From a virus, in the IMG/VR virus record IMGVR_UViG_3300044729_004416, positions 1 through 50,119 of that record: a stretch of 50,119 nucleotides of DNA; one strand, written 5' to 3'. Both the position numbers and the translations under genes were made by a program. Shown piece by piece: positions 1 through 7,843 of this stretch. The first letter of the stretch is position 1; the number at the start of each line of letters is the position of its first letter. Under the pieces are notes generated by a model. That model was not told the origin of the DNA. It worked only from the letters and a program-made list of their open reading frames with translations, and ran no database searches.

Positions 1-1535
1 TCCCCGACCACTGGGCCGTTCAGCTCAACGACACCCACCCGGCGATCGCCGTGGCCGAGCTGATGCGGCTGCTGATCGACGACCGCCACCTCACCTGGGA
101 GCGGGCCTGGGAGATCACCACCCGCGCGCTTTCCTACACCAACCACACCCTGCTGCCCGAGGCCCTGGAGAAGTGGGGGCTCGACCTGTTCGGCTCCCTG
201 CTGCCCCGCCACCTGGAGCTGATCTACGAGATCAACCGCCGCTTCCTGCAGCAGGTGCGCATCAAGTACCCCGGCAACGAGGAGGTGCTGCGCCGGGTGT
301 CGATCATCGATGAGGACGGCGCCAAGGCGGTGCGCATGGCCCACCTGGCCACGATCGCTTCCCACCACGTGAACGGCGTGGCGGCCCTGCACAGCGACCT
401 GGTGAAGAGCGAGCTGTTCCCGGACTTCGCCGCCCTCTGGCCGGAGAAGTTCACCAACGTGACCAACGGCGTCACCCCCCGGCGCTGGATGGCCCTCTCC
501 AACCCACGCCTGGCAAATCTGCTCAACGAAGTGCTGGGCGAGGGCTGGCTGAAGGACCTCGACCAGCTGCGCCAGCTGGAGCGCTTCGCCGACGACAGCG
601 CCTTCCTGGAGCGCTGGGGCGACACCAAGCTGGCGGTGAAGAACCAGCTCAGCCAGTACATCCACCGCCACACCGGCGTGCTGGTGGATCCGGCCTCCCT
701 GTTCGACGTGCAGGTGAAGCGCATCCACGAGTACAAGCGCCAGCACCTCAACGCCCTGCAGGTGGTGGCCCAGTACCTGCGCATCAAGAACGGCCAGGGC
801 GAGGGCATGGCCCCGCGCACGGTGATCTTCGGCGGCAAGGCGGCGCCGGGCTACTACATGGCCAAGCTGATCATCCGCTTCATCAACGGCATCGCCGACA
901 CGATCAACGCCGATCCGGACATGGACGGGCGGCTGCGGGTGATCTTCCTGGCCGACTACAACGTGAAGCTGGGCGAGCGGGTGTACCCCGCCTCCGACCT
1001 CTCCGAGCAGATCTCCACCGCCGGCAAGGAGGCCTCAGGCACGGGCAACATGAAGTTCGCCATGAACGGGGCGCTCACGGTGGGCACCCTCGATGGCGCC
1101 AACGTGGAGATCCGCGAGCAGGTGGGAGCGGAGAACTTCTTCCTGTTCGGCAAGACGGCCGAGGAGATCAGCGCCCTGCAACGGCAGGGCTACCGGCCCT
1201 GGGAGCTGATCGGCGCGATGCCGGAGCTGGCCGACGTGCTGCGCCTGATCGAGCAGGGCCACTTCAGCAACGGCGACAGCGAGCTGTTCCGCCCCCTGCT
1301 GCAGAACCTCACTGGCCGGGATCCGTTCTTCGTGCTGGCTGACTTCGACGACTACCTGCGCGCCCAGGGCGAGGTGGACCAGGCCTGGGGCGACCGGCAG
1401 CGCTGGAACCGGATGTCGCTGCTGAATGCGGCACGCACCGGCTTCTTCTCCTCCGACCGCTCCATCCGCGAGTACGCCGAGCGGATCTGGAAGGCGGAGC
1501 CCTACCCGGTGACGATCACCTGCGAGCTGGACTAG
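1..1535 (+). CDS. glgP: Glycogen phosphorylase, C-terminal part (5' end outside window)
   Basis: This enzyme releases glucose-1-phosphate from glycogen in the cytoplasm, using pyridoxal phosphate. The reading frame is open from base 3 and the window holds about 510 of the usual ~840 residues, so the gene starts upstream. The family signature QLNDTHPAIAVAELMR opens the window. The PLP-lysine motif EASGTGNMKFAMNG is present, with the lysine codon at 1053-1055, followed by the conserved TLDGANVEI. The sequence after the motif runs to a normal C-terminus with no break. The stop overlaps by four bases the end of the convergent gene on the minus strand. It is a core carbon-storage gene of cyanobacteria and marks the left flank as host chromosome. 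Confidence 0.97.
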   Translation, partial: PDHWAVQLNDTHPAIAVAELMRLLIDDRHLTWERAWEITTRALSYTNHTLLPEALEKWGLDLFGSLLPRHLELIYEINRRFLQQVRIKYPGNEEVLRRVSIIDEDGAKAVRMAHLATIASHHVNGVAALHSDLVKSELFPDFAALWPEKFTNVTNGVTPRRWMALSNPRLANLLNEVLGEGWLKDLDQLRQLERFADDSAFLERWGDTKLAVKNQLSQYIHRHTGVLVDPASLFDVQVKRIHEYKRQHLNALQVVAQYLRIKNGQGEGMAPRTVIFGGKAAPGYYMAKLIIRFINGIADTINADPDMDGRLRVIFLADYNVKLGERVYPASDLSEQISTAGKEASGTGNMKFAMNGALTVGTLDGANVEIREQVGAENFFLFGKTAEEISALQRQGYRPWELIGAMPELADVLRLIEQGHFSNGDSELFRPLLQNLTGRDPFFVLADFDDYLRAQGEVDQAWGDRQRWNRMSLLNAARTGFFSSDRSIREYAERIWKAEPYPVTITCELD

Positions 1536-2065
1536 CCGGGCAGGTCGGGGGTCTGGTGGAGAAGGCGGTTGAGCCGCAACCGGTCCGCGTTGAGCGGATC
1601 GGGGGCGAGCTCACCGGCCACCTCGCGGAACAACTGCTCCACCGGCTCGGGCACGCGCACGTCGAAGATGCGCTCCATCAGCGCCTCGATCGAGAACAGG
1701 TGGGCGTTGATGTTCTCCAGGTCGGCCATGGCCTGCTGCAGACCATCGGCCTCGGCGGAAGCCTCCGCCGCTCCGCCAGCGCCGCTGGCGGCCAGCCCGG
1801 GGGCCGCTGAAGACGTGCGCGGGGAAGCGGAGCTAGCGGTACCCGGGGAGGACTCGGCAGGTGCGTCGGTGCCCTCAGCCTGCTTGTGCAGGTCCTCCTG
1901 CTTCTGCAGTTCCTCCATCACCCGGCCCGCCAGGGTGCGGAACGACTGCAGCGCAGCCCAGCTGAGCTCCTGCTGCTGGCGCAGGGTGGGATTTTCGCGG
2001 ATCAATCGGTCGTGTTCCCGATAGAAGCGCTGGCAATCAGGGCACTGGCAGGGCTCTTCGGGCAC
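1532..2065 (-). CDS. Hypothetical protein with N-terminal cysteines and coiled-coil ends
   Basis: A 177-residue protein that I do not recognise. The N-terminus carries a CQCPDC cluster that could bind a metal, followed by a charged helical stretch rich in Glu and Gln. A low-complexity Ala/Ser/Pro linker covers about residues 65-105, and a second helical region of about 70 residues closes the protein. It is tail-to-tail with glgP, overlapping it by four bases. Codon use is high-GC like its neighbours, and the antisense ORFs here have no family look. The start is an ATG near the left edge of a short spacer. Probably a lineage-specific cyanobacterial protein; function unknown. Confidence 0.7.
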   Translation of the reverse strand: MPEEPCQCPDCQRFYREHDRLIRENPTLRQQQELSWAALQSFRTLAGRVMEELQKQEDLHKQAEGTDAPAESSPGTASSASPRTSSAAPGLAASGAGGAAEASAEADGLQQAMADLENINAHLFSIEALMERIFDVRVPEPVEQLFREVAGELAPDPLNADRLRLNRLLHQTPDLPG

Positions 2066-2113
2066 CGCACTCCCTTCACTTCACAAATCCCATCATGGCA
2101 CCGCAGCGGCGGC

Positions 2114-2404
2114 TCAGGCGCTGAGCTCCTCGGCGTCCGGAATCGGGATCTCGATCGAGCTCACCACCTGGATCACATCGCGCAGGCGCATCGAGTCGGC
2201 GAACCAGCCCATGGCCTGTTCGGTGTCGCCCCGCCGTTCGGCGTCGCTGGCCTGCTCCTCGTGGGCCTCGGCCAGCAGGGCAAGCCAGCAGAGGCAGCGG
2301 GCCTGCACCAGGGAGAGCTCCAGCTCGTCGGGCTGGCTGTCCAGGATCCTCTGGGTCTCCTGCTGCACCAGCAGGCGCAGACGCAGGTCGTGCAGCTGGG
2401 TCAT
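2114..2404 (-). CDS. Small hypothetical helical protein
   Basis: A 96-residue, acidic, almost entirely helical protein, not recognised. The stretch LVQARCLCWLALLAEAHEEQASDAERRGD, split here by its two halves (LVQARCLCWLALLAEAH, then EEQASDAERRGD), looks like a helix-turn-helix pair of TPR-like character, but a single pair is not enough to call a TPR. It is transcribed toward the preceding minus-strand hypothetical, 48 bases away, so the two may form an operon. Its start lies about 50 bases from a perfect 32-bp palindrome that also precedes the divergent antitoxin gene. Confidence 0.6.
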   Translation of the reverse strand: MTQLHDLRLRLLVQQETQRILDSQPDELELSLVQARCLCWLALLAEAHEEQASDAERRGDTEQAMGWFADSMRLRDVIQVVSSIEIPIPDAEELSA

Positions 2405-2455
2405 GCCGGAGGATGCGATTGCTCCACGCTAGCCGTGGCGGCCGAAATCAGAAAG

Positions 2456-2487
2456 CCACAACCGGTAGTGCGCACTACCGGTTGTGG
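2456..2487. promoter_or_regulatory. Perfect 32-bp palindrome between divergent genes
   Basis: Two 16-base arms with no spacer (CCACAACCGGTAGTGC and its exact complement) sit in the spacer between the minus-strand gene ending its 5' side at 2404 and the plus-strand antitoxin starting at 2559. Position and symmetry suit an operator for the antitoxin or a cruciform-forming site. A bidirectional terminator is less likely because both genes point away from it and no T-run follows. Confidence 0.55.
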
Positions 2488-2558
2488 CCAGCAGGGGACC
2501 ATCCCTGTTCAACCTCCCTTAGCATTGTCCCAGGACGTCATCCCCGGAGGGACGGACG

Positions 2559-2921
2559 ATGCATGCGGTGAGCGTGAGCTGCCTCAAGCACAACCCTGCG
2601 GATGCCCTGCGCCAGGCCCGCAAGGGCCCGGTGGTGGTGCTCAACCGTGACCATCCGGATGCCCTGCTGATCGGCCTGGAGGAGGGGGGAATGCTGCAGG
2701 CTCCGGGAGTGCGGGCGGCACTGGCGACGGCCCTGTTCCGCGATGGTGAGCTGTCGCTGGTGCGGGCCGCCCGGGTGGCTGAGCTGGATGTGGCCAGCTT
2801 CATCGGCCACCTCGGCCGGCTCGGCATCCCCGCGATCCGGCTCACGGCTGCTGAAACCAACGCCGATCTCGACACCCTGGACCAGTGGCTGCAATCGTCA
2901 TCGTCGACGCCAGCCCGCTGA
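2559..2921 (+). CDS. Antitoxin, Phd-like N-terminus plus UPF0175-like C-terminus
   Basis: A 120-residue protein that probably neutralises the PIN-type toxin encoded just after it. Residues 1-40 follow the Phd/YefM fold pattern (short strand, ADALRQARKGPVVVLNRDH-like turn, strand). Residues 50-95 match UPF0175 antitoxins (ALATALFRDGELSLVRAARV, then SFIGHLGRLGIP). The two halves together give one antitoxin with two DNA-binding modules, or an operator-binding half and a toxin-binding half. The start ATG gives the Phd strand directly. The 3' end overlaps the toxin gene by 37 bases in another frame, which suggests translational coupling. The upstream palindrome is a likely autoregulatory site. Confidence 0.75.
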   Translation: MHAVSVSCLKHNPADALRQARKGPVVVLNRDHPDALLIGLEEGGMLQAPGVRAALATALFRDGELSLVRAARVAELDVASFIGHLGRLGIPAIRLTAAETNADLDTLDQWLQSSSSTPAR

Positions 2922-3373
2922 TCGCCCTTGCCCGGGTGAACGGATTGCACTGGCTCCAGCCACTGTTCGGCGAGGTCGTGGTCACCGACGTGGTGCTCGC
3001 TGAGGTCCTCACGGGACGGTATCCACACACGGAAGCCCCGATTGAGCAGGCCCTGGCTGCTGGCTGGCTACAGGTCGTCGCCGTTGACAGCAGCGAGCCG
3101 GATCTACCTGATCTCGACGAGGGGGAGGCGGCCAGCATCCGCCTGGCCTGCCAACGCGGCGAGCAGGCGCTGCTGCTGATCGATGAGCGTGCTGGACGGG
3201 CGGTGGCCCAGGAGCTCGGCCTCAGCGTGGCCGGCACCGCCGCCGTGATCGGCCTGGCCCGCCAACGCGGCCTGATTACGTCGGCCCGGGACGTGTTCGC
3301 CGCCCTGCATGCCAGCGATTTCCGCATTGCTCCAGCGGTGATCCAGGCCGTGCTGGACCGCTGTGGCGACTGA
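2885..3373 (+). CDS. PIN-like toxin, DUF3368 family
   Basis: A 162-residue protein of the DUF3368 PIN-like nuclease family, the usual partner of UPF0175 antitoxins. It opens with the strand and first acidic residue IVDASPLIALARV. Further acidic positions follow in LDEGEAASIRLA and LLLIDERAGRAVA, the expected PIN active-site layout, and the end SARDVFAALHASDFRI is typical. The start is GTG inside the antitoxin gene. Expected activity is metal-dependent RNA cleavage in the cytoplasm, held in check by the antitoxin. The gene appears complete. Confidence 0.85.
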   Translation: MAAIVIVDASPLIALARVNGLHWLQPLFGEVVVTDVVLAEVLTGRYPHTEAPIEQALAAGWLQVVAVDSSEPDLPDLDEGEAASIRLACQRGEQALLLIDERAGRAVAQELGLSVAGTAAVIGLARQRGLITSARDVFAALHASDFRIAPAVIQAVLDRCGD

Positions 3374-3534
3374 GCTCATGACTGGCTGCTGGGGCAGGTA
3401 CTGACCCCTTCGCAGCAGCTGGATCGGGAAAGAACCGTCGTGAAGCATGCACTGAACCTCGGCCTAACCCCGATCTGCGCCCACGTGCCCCCAACCAGAA
3501 GTCATCAACGACTCCCGCTGACAGAACGCTTTCA

Positions 3535-3560
3535 TGAATAAGCTGCGGGCTTGTTCAAGG
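3535..3560. repeat. 26-bp direct repeat, copy 1
   Basis: The sequence tgaataaGctgcgggcttgttcaagg recurs with one mismatch at 5077-5102. The two copies bracket the Fic gene at 3618-4949. The interval 3374-3617 holds no gene that I can support, only this repeat and the hairpin at 3567-3596. Confidence 0.7.
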
Positions 3561-3566
3561 TTTGCG

Positions 3567-3596
3567 GCGGATGGCGGCGCCTTTGCCGCCATCCGC
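3567..3596. terminator. 12-bp stem hairpin downstream of the Fic gene
   Basis: Perfect arms GCGGATGGCGGC and GCCGCCATCCGC enclose a six-base loop. The hairpin lies about 20 bases past the stop of the minus-strand Fic gene and also downstream of the plus-strand toxin gene, so it could end transcripts from both sides. No T-run follows, so this is a weak or non-canonical terminator. Confidence 0.45.
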
Positions 3597-3617
3597 TGGT
3601 CAGTCAGCCTGCTCGGA

Positions 3618-4949
3618 TCAGCCGGGAAGCCGGGCCGCCAGGTCGGCCGGCACGCGGAAGGTCTCTCGCTTGCCGTCCTTGCCTGGGATCAGCAGGCCGC
3701 GACCCGCGAGCTTCTGCAGATCACTCCGGGCGGTCTGGTTGCTCACCCCATGGCTGCTCTGGTGAGAAAGCACCGTGTAGCGGAAGCCGGCATGGCGCAG
3801 GGCATGGCGCAGCAAGGCCAGCTGCCGGTGGTTGAGGCCATCCATCCCCTCCAGGCGTCGCTGCAGGGCTGCCACCTCATCGGCCTTGCGCTCCAGATAG
3901 GCGTGCAGGTTGGCAATCGCCTGCTGGATCACCTTCACCTGGGCCAGCAGGAAATAGGTGAGGTCGTTGTCGTCGGTCTCGCTCAACAGAAATGAGCGCT
4001 CGTACTGCCCCCTGGCCTTGTTGATCACCGAGGAGATCGAGATGAACTCGAACAGCCAGTACCCCTGGTGGAGCATTCCCCAGTAGAAGAGCGCCCGTGC
4101 GGTGCGGCCGTTGCCATCGCAGAACGGGTGGTCATAGGCCAGCCAGAAATGCAGGGCGATGGCCCGCAGCAGCGGGTGGATGAACACTGCCGGGGTCTCG
4201 CCGTTGGCAAAGCGGCAGAGCAGCTCCAGCCGTTCCTCCAGCTCGGCAGCCGGTGGCGGCACGTGAAACACCGTGCCGTAGATGTCATCCACTACCACGT
4301 CCAGCCCTGGAGGACGCAGCCGGCCCGCGTCAGCTGGATCATCGAGCGTGTCCTCGCTCACCAGCCGATGCAGGTCCAGCACCAGCTGGGGCGTGAGGGG
4401 TTCCTCCCGCAGCTCCCGGATGCGTTGCATCGTCCGGTAGTTGTTGAGGATCATCCGCTCGGAGCGATCCCGTGGCGCCCGATGGCTGCGGATCATGGCT
4501 TTGGCCACATCCCGGGTCGTGGCAGCACCCTCCATCTGCGAGGAGGTGATCGCCTCCTCCATCAGCGAGCTGAGCAAGTAGCGATCGCGGCTCGCCGACG
4601 TGGTGACGGCCGCCGGCGCCACCACGCTGGCACCGGCCTGCAAGTCGATCTCATGCAGGCCCTGCAGGAGCAGTGGCGGCTGGCAGAACCAGAAGGGCGC
4701 GCCCTCACTGCTGCGCAGCGGCAGCGGCGCGCCACTGGCCCGGCGGGAGAGCTTCTTCGCCAGCCACCACTGCTCATGGCTCAGCCCCTGCGGCGGCGAG
4801 CGGCGGCGAAGGTCATCCCAATGGAGATAACGGTCCCCCTGCGTGGCCGCCGCCAGCTGCGCCAGCACGGGCATGGCCTGCTGCAGCCCACCCCCCTGGG
4901 CGAGCAGCTCCGCAAACGGCGGGGGCCTCTGGGGCAGACGGGAAGGCAA
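3618..4949 (-). CDS. Fic family protein with C-terminal winged-helix-like domain
   Basis: A 443-residue Fic enzyme, expected to transfer AMP or a related group onto target proteins. The catalytic loop HPFCDGNGRTAR is intact. The inhibitory helix motif (S/T)xxxE(G/N) is present in cis as SSQMEG, so the protein can hold itself inactive. An N-terminal domain of about 110 residues precedes it. The last ~70 residues (LNHRQLALLRHAL, then SNQTARSDLQKLAGRGLL) look like a winged helix that may bind its own operator. The start is read as TTG with AGGAG 11 bases upstream. The gene lies between two copies of a 26-bp direct repeat and is divergent from a second Fic gene. Confidence 0.88.
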   Translation of the reverse strand: MPSRLPQRPPPFAELLAQGGGLQQAMPVLAQLAAATQGDRYLHWDDLRRRSPPQGLSHEQWWLAKKLSRRASGAPLPLRSSEGAPFWFCQPPLLLQGLHEIDLQAGASVVAPAAVTTSASRDRYLLSSLMEEAITSSQMEGAATTRDVAKAMIRSHRAPRDRSERMILNNYRTMQRIRELREEPLTPQLVLDLHRLVSEDTLDDPADAGRLRPPGLDVVVDDIYGTVFHVPPPAAELEERLELLCRFANGETPAVFIHPLLRAIALHFWLAYDHPFCDGNGRTARALFYWGMLHQGYWLFEFISISSVINKARGQYERSFLLSETDDNDLTYFLLAQVKVIQQAIANLHAYLERKADEVAALQRRLEGMDGLNHRQLALLRHALRHAGFRYTVLSHQSSHGVSNQTARSDLQKLAGRGLLIPGKDGKRETFRVPADLAARLPG

Positions 4950-4960
4950 TTCCCAACCAA

Positions 4961-4985
4961 CTCCTAGTTAGGACCAAATTAGGAG
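4961..4985. promoter_or_regulatory. Operator-like inverted repeat at the Fic start
   Basis: CTCCTAGTT, a seven-base spacer and AATTAGGAG form nine-base arms with one mismatch. On the minus strand this contains the AGGAG used as ribosome binding site of the Fic gene starting at 4949. A protein bound here, or an RNA hairpin, would cover the ribosome site, which fits autoregulation by the winged-helix end of that Fic protein. Confidence 0.45.
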
Positions 4986-5051
4986 ATCACGAGGAGTTGC
5001 GCTTGTCAGAGCGACCTTCTCTGCCAAGCCAGGACAGCCCAAGCCCAAGCC

Positions 5052-5083
5052 TTATTCAAGACTGAGCATCGATCTTTGAATAA
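5052..5083. promoter_or_regulatory. Inverted repeat between divergent Fic genes
   Basis: TTATTCAA and TTGAATAA are separated by 16 bases in the spacer between the minus-strand Fic start (4949) and the plus-strand Fic remnant (5120). The right arm runs into the second copy of the 26-bp direct repeat. Possible operator or promoter region; not tested. Confidence 0.35.
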
Positions 5084-5102
5084 TCTGCGGGCTTGTTCAA
5101 GG
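5077..5102. repeat. 26-bp direct repeat, copy 2
   Basis: Second copy of the repeat at 3535-3560 (25 of 26 bases equal). It lies 17 bases before the start codon of the second Fic gene. Confidence 0.7.
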
Positions 5103-5119
5103 ATCAAGGCGGAGAGTCC

Positions 5120-6216
5120 ATGAAGCGCGACGGCGCCGGCCGCACCGAGATCAACCGCACCGCTGGCGAGGAGGTGCGTGCCTTCGTGCCTGCGGCCGCC
5201 TGGATGGGGTGTCAGCCCTGCTGCCGGATCGCGAGCTCTTTCTCTACGCCTACGTACGGCGAGAGGCCCTGCTGTCCTCCCAGATCGAGGGCACCCAGTC
5301 CTCGCTAGCCGATCTGCTGCTGTTTGAGCTGGAGGAGGCCCCCGGCGTCCCCACAGGTGACGTGGTCGAGGTGTCCAATACCGTGGCGGGGCTGGAGCAC
5401 GGCCTGGCGCGGCTGCGGGAGGGCTTCCCCCTCTCCTCCCGCCTGCTGCGTGAGATCCACGCCCGGCTGCTGGCCAGGGGCCGCGGAGCCGACCGACTGC
5501 CCGGAGAGTTCCGCCGCAGTCAGAACTGGATCGGCGGCACCAGACCCGGCAACGCCAGCTTCGTACCGCCACCCCCGGGACTGGTGGAGGCGTGCATGGG
5601 CCAGCTGGAGCACTTCATCCACGGCAGGCCTGACGGGGGCCACACCCTGCCGGTGCTGGTGCGCGCTGCCCTGGCCCACGTGCAGTTCGAAACCATCCAC
5701 CCCTTCCTCGATGGCAACGGTCGTCTGGGAAGGCTGCTGATCGTGCTGATGCTGATCGATGCCGGGGTGCTGCAGCAGCCGCTGCTCTATCTGAGCCTGT
5801 TCTTCAAGCAGCACCGCAGCCGCTACTACGACCTGCTCAACGGGGTGCGCCAGAGCGGCGACTGGGAAGCCTGGATTGATTTCTTCCTGGAGGGCGTGGA
5901 GAGCACGGCCACAGCCGCAGTCAGCACCGCTCACCGGTTGCTGGAGCTGTTCCGCGCCGATGGGGCCCGCCTGAGCGGCCTGGGGCGTTCAGGCCCCAGC
6001 GTCCGCCAGGCGTTTGCCGCCCTGCGGCGGCGCCCGCTCAACAGCATCAAACAGCTCAGCACCGTCTGCGACCTGAGCTTCCCCACGGCAGCCAAAGCCC
6101 TGGAAACCCTGGTGGACCTGGGCATCGCGCGGGAGATCACCGGCGGCCAGCGCAACCGCCTCTTTGCCTACGACGCCTATCTGGCGATCCTCAGCGAAGG
6201 CGCCGAACCGCTCTGA
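5120..6216 (+). pseudogene. Fic family protein, N-terminal frameshift by small deletion
   Basis: A second, unrelated-subtype Fic gene. The ATG at 5120 has GGAG five bases upstream and begins the usual N-terminus (GRTEINRTAGEEVRAFVP). The frame then fails: the family sequence GRLDGVSALLPDRELF resumes from 5194 in another frame. Full-length relatives carry a further stretch of roughly 20-25 residues between these two blocks, so a small out-of-frame deletion is the simplest cause. From a GTG at 5209 the rest is open for 335 residues and includes SSQIEG (inhibitory motif), HPFLDGNGRLGR (catalytic loop) and a C-terminal helix-turn-helix-like part. It may be dead, or may still make an N-terminally trimmed Fic protein. 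Confidence 0.8.
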
Positions 6217-6250
6217 AGGCAAGCGGGCAGCCGCCCAACCAGAAGCAACC

Positions 6251-6326
6251 GATCACTCCCAAGGCAATTCGCCGGCGGGGAGTGATAGGTTGTTTTTAGA
6301 AAACGTAGCCGGGAGCGATCACTCCC
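6251..6326 (+). promoter_or_regulatory. Operator cluster upstream of mobile mystery protein A
   Basis: The half-site GATCACTCCC occurs at 6251-6260, inverted as GGGAGTGAT at 6278-6286, and again in the near-perfect palindrome GGGAGCGATCACTCCC at 6311-6326, seven bases before the start codon at 6334. An AT-rich TTGTTT-type stretch lies between. This arrangement suits autorepression by the helix-turn-helix protein encoded next. Confidence 0.6.
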
Positions 6327-6333
6327 ATCCACC

Positions 6334-6795
6334 ATGAATACCAAGGAGCTGCGGCTCTTGCAGGTGGATGCCGTGCTGCAGGACGCCGCGAGCCATCCCC
6401 TGCCGCCACGCCCTCCAGCGGGCTGGCTGCGGTCCATCCGCGAGGCCCTGGGCATGACCTCCACCGTGCTGGCTGCCCGACTGGAGATCTCGGGATCCGG
6501 GGTGCGCAAGCTGGAGCAGGCCGAGGCAGCAGACGCCATCACCCTCGGCACCCTGCGCCGGGCGGCTGAGGCCCTCGACTGCGAGCTGCAGTACGCCTTG
6601 GTACCCAGGCGCCCCTTGCGTGAGATGAGAAGGCAACAGGCCCTGCACCTTGCGCACCAGTGGCAACAGCGCGCCGGCCGAACGATGGCACTTGAGGCCC
6701 AGGCCGTTGTCTCACCTGCTGCAGCTGCTGATCCGCGGCTGGAAGCCATGGCCGAGGAGATCCTGCGCACCAGCGGCACCCGGCTGTGGGATTGA
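6334..6795 (+). CDS. Mobile mystery protein A (helix-turn-helix antitoxin-like)
   Basis: A 153-residue protein matching the mobile mystery protein A family (TIGR02612-type), which is normally encoded just before a Fic protein called mobile mystery protein B. Residues 28-75 form an XRE-type helix-turn-helix (GWLRSIREALGMTSTVLAARL, with ISGSGVRKLEQ as recognition helix). The N-terminal helix and the Arg-rich C-terminal helix also fit. It probably represses its own operon through the GATCACTCCC sites just upstream and acts as antitoxin to the Fic partner. The gene is intact, although its partner is not. Confidence 0.85.
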   Translation: MNTKELRLLQVDAVLQDAASHPLPPRPPAGWLRSIREALGMTSTVLAARLEISGSGVRKLEQAEAADAITLGTLRRAAEALDCELQYALVPRRPLREMRRQQALHLAHQWQQRAGRTMALEAQAVVSPAAAADPRLEAMAEEILRTSGTRLWD

Positions 6796-6980
6796 ACGAG
6801 GACCTGCCAGCCGGGGCGACGCCCCTCGATGGGGAGGAGCTGGGTGCGCCACGCTTTTCCTGGGGAGGGAGCAGCTCCCTCGTCGAGGCCACAGCCCTGC
6901 GCCAGCAGGTCATCGCCGCTCTCCAGCGGGCCGATCGGGGCGACATCAGCGATCTGCTCGCCTTCGCACGAGCGAGCTGA
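6786..6980 (+). pseudogene. Mobile mystery protein B remnant lacking the Fic core
   Basis: Only 64 codons remain of a protein that is normally about 190 residues. The first part (LNEDLPAGATPLDGEE) matches the N-terminus of mobile mystery protein B, and the rest (FSWGGSSSLVEATALRQQ, then AALQRADRGDISDLLAFA) matches its C-terminus. The middle, with the catalytic HPFxxGNGR loop, is gone. The join is in frame, so a small protein could still be made. The GTG start overlaps the end of mobile mystery protein A, as in intact operons. The toxin has been lost while the antitoxin stays intact. Confidence 0.75.
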
Positions 6981-7173
6981 GCAGGCGGCCCCTGCTCGGG
7001 CGTGCGAAACGTGCAGCGTGACCAAGAACAGGGCGGCATTCCGACGGCTCAGGCAGGCGTCGGGGAAGGCCACGGAGATGGCCTGGACCGTGGCCTGAAT
7101 CCTCGCCCCGGCAAAACCTGGCCAGGAGCGGCGGACCCGCAAGAAGGCCTGCAATGAGGGGCTCTTGAGAGAA

Positions 7174-7220
<47 letters not shown>

Positions 7221-7688
7221 CTGGGCCACAGTTGCTGCAAGGGGTCTGGGCACCTCTTGCCTAGTGACTTGCCTAAATGTGGTCTCAGGCGCACGACCAT
7301 TGGCGACATTTGGCGACCAAGGCCAGCCAAGGGAGTCGCTTCCTGCCTTGGCGTACCACCCAATCAGCAGGCGCCGCATGGCTCCGGTCGGTGGCGGCGG
7401 TCCTTCAGCGTGCCACGGCTGCGCCGTGGCGTGCATCGGCCAGCCGCCGCCGCCCTCCGCTCCGGGGCCGGTGTTGGGGTGGCGGGCAGGGCTCCTCTCC
7501 CGCGGCTGCGGTGGCCGGGCATTCGCCCGCATCAATGACGCAGGGGAAGGATCCAGGCTCCCTCGCGCGGCTGCGCGGCCAGCTGGGCATTCAGCGCTGA
7601 ATCTGGCGGTCTTGCTTATCAGCTTTCAGGCCCACCTGTACATGGCTTTGCTTTGTGCGGATCCATTGCCCCGCAGCCTCTCTGCCCG
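7221..7688. other. Gene-free left end of the element
   Basis: I find no credible gene in this stretch. Several ORFs of 60-150 codons are open in more than one frame because of the high GC, but none has a recognisable family pattern or a ribosome site. No integrase gene lies next to the attachment site, where one is often found. Confidence 0.5.
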
Positions 7689-7716
7689 TTGCAGAGTGCA
7701 TTTGTACTGGTAGAAT
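7689..7716 (+). promoter_or_regulatory. Sigma-70-type promoter candidate
   Basis: TTGCAG and TAGAAT are separated by 16 bases, in a locally AT-rich patch. This would start a leader of about 120 bases before the SLOG-like gene and could drive the whole left arm (SLOG, Gp157, Rad52). Confidence 0.5.
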
Positions 7717-7816
7717 AAGGGCTGCGCCAAAGGCCCAGAGCCCATCGCCGGCGGCAACCTTATCCCTGGTCTCGCCATCACAGCTGCGTATGCCTAAGCG
7801 GCTTTGATGCCCCGAT

Positions 7817-7838
7817 CAGTTGCCCTTTCTGGCAACTG
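7817..7838 (+). promoter_or_regulatory. Leader hairpin before the SLOG-like gene
   Basis: Arms CAGTTGCC and GGCAACTG are perfect, with a six-base loop, and end six bases before the ATG at 7844. It could act as an operator or as an RNA hairpin that limits translation. Confidence 0.4.
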
Positions 7839-7843
7839 AATCC

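Noticed and set aside
7264-7713. 149-codon plus-strand frame at the left end of the element
   Set aside because: No integrase or excisionase motif (no tyrosine-recombinase RHRY pattern), no ribosome site and shadow-like composition.
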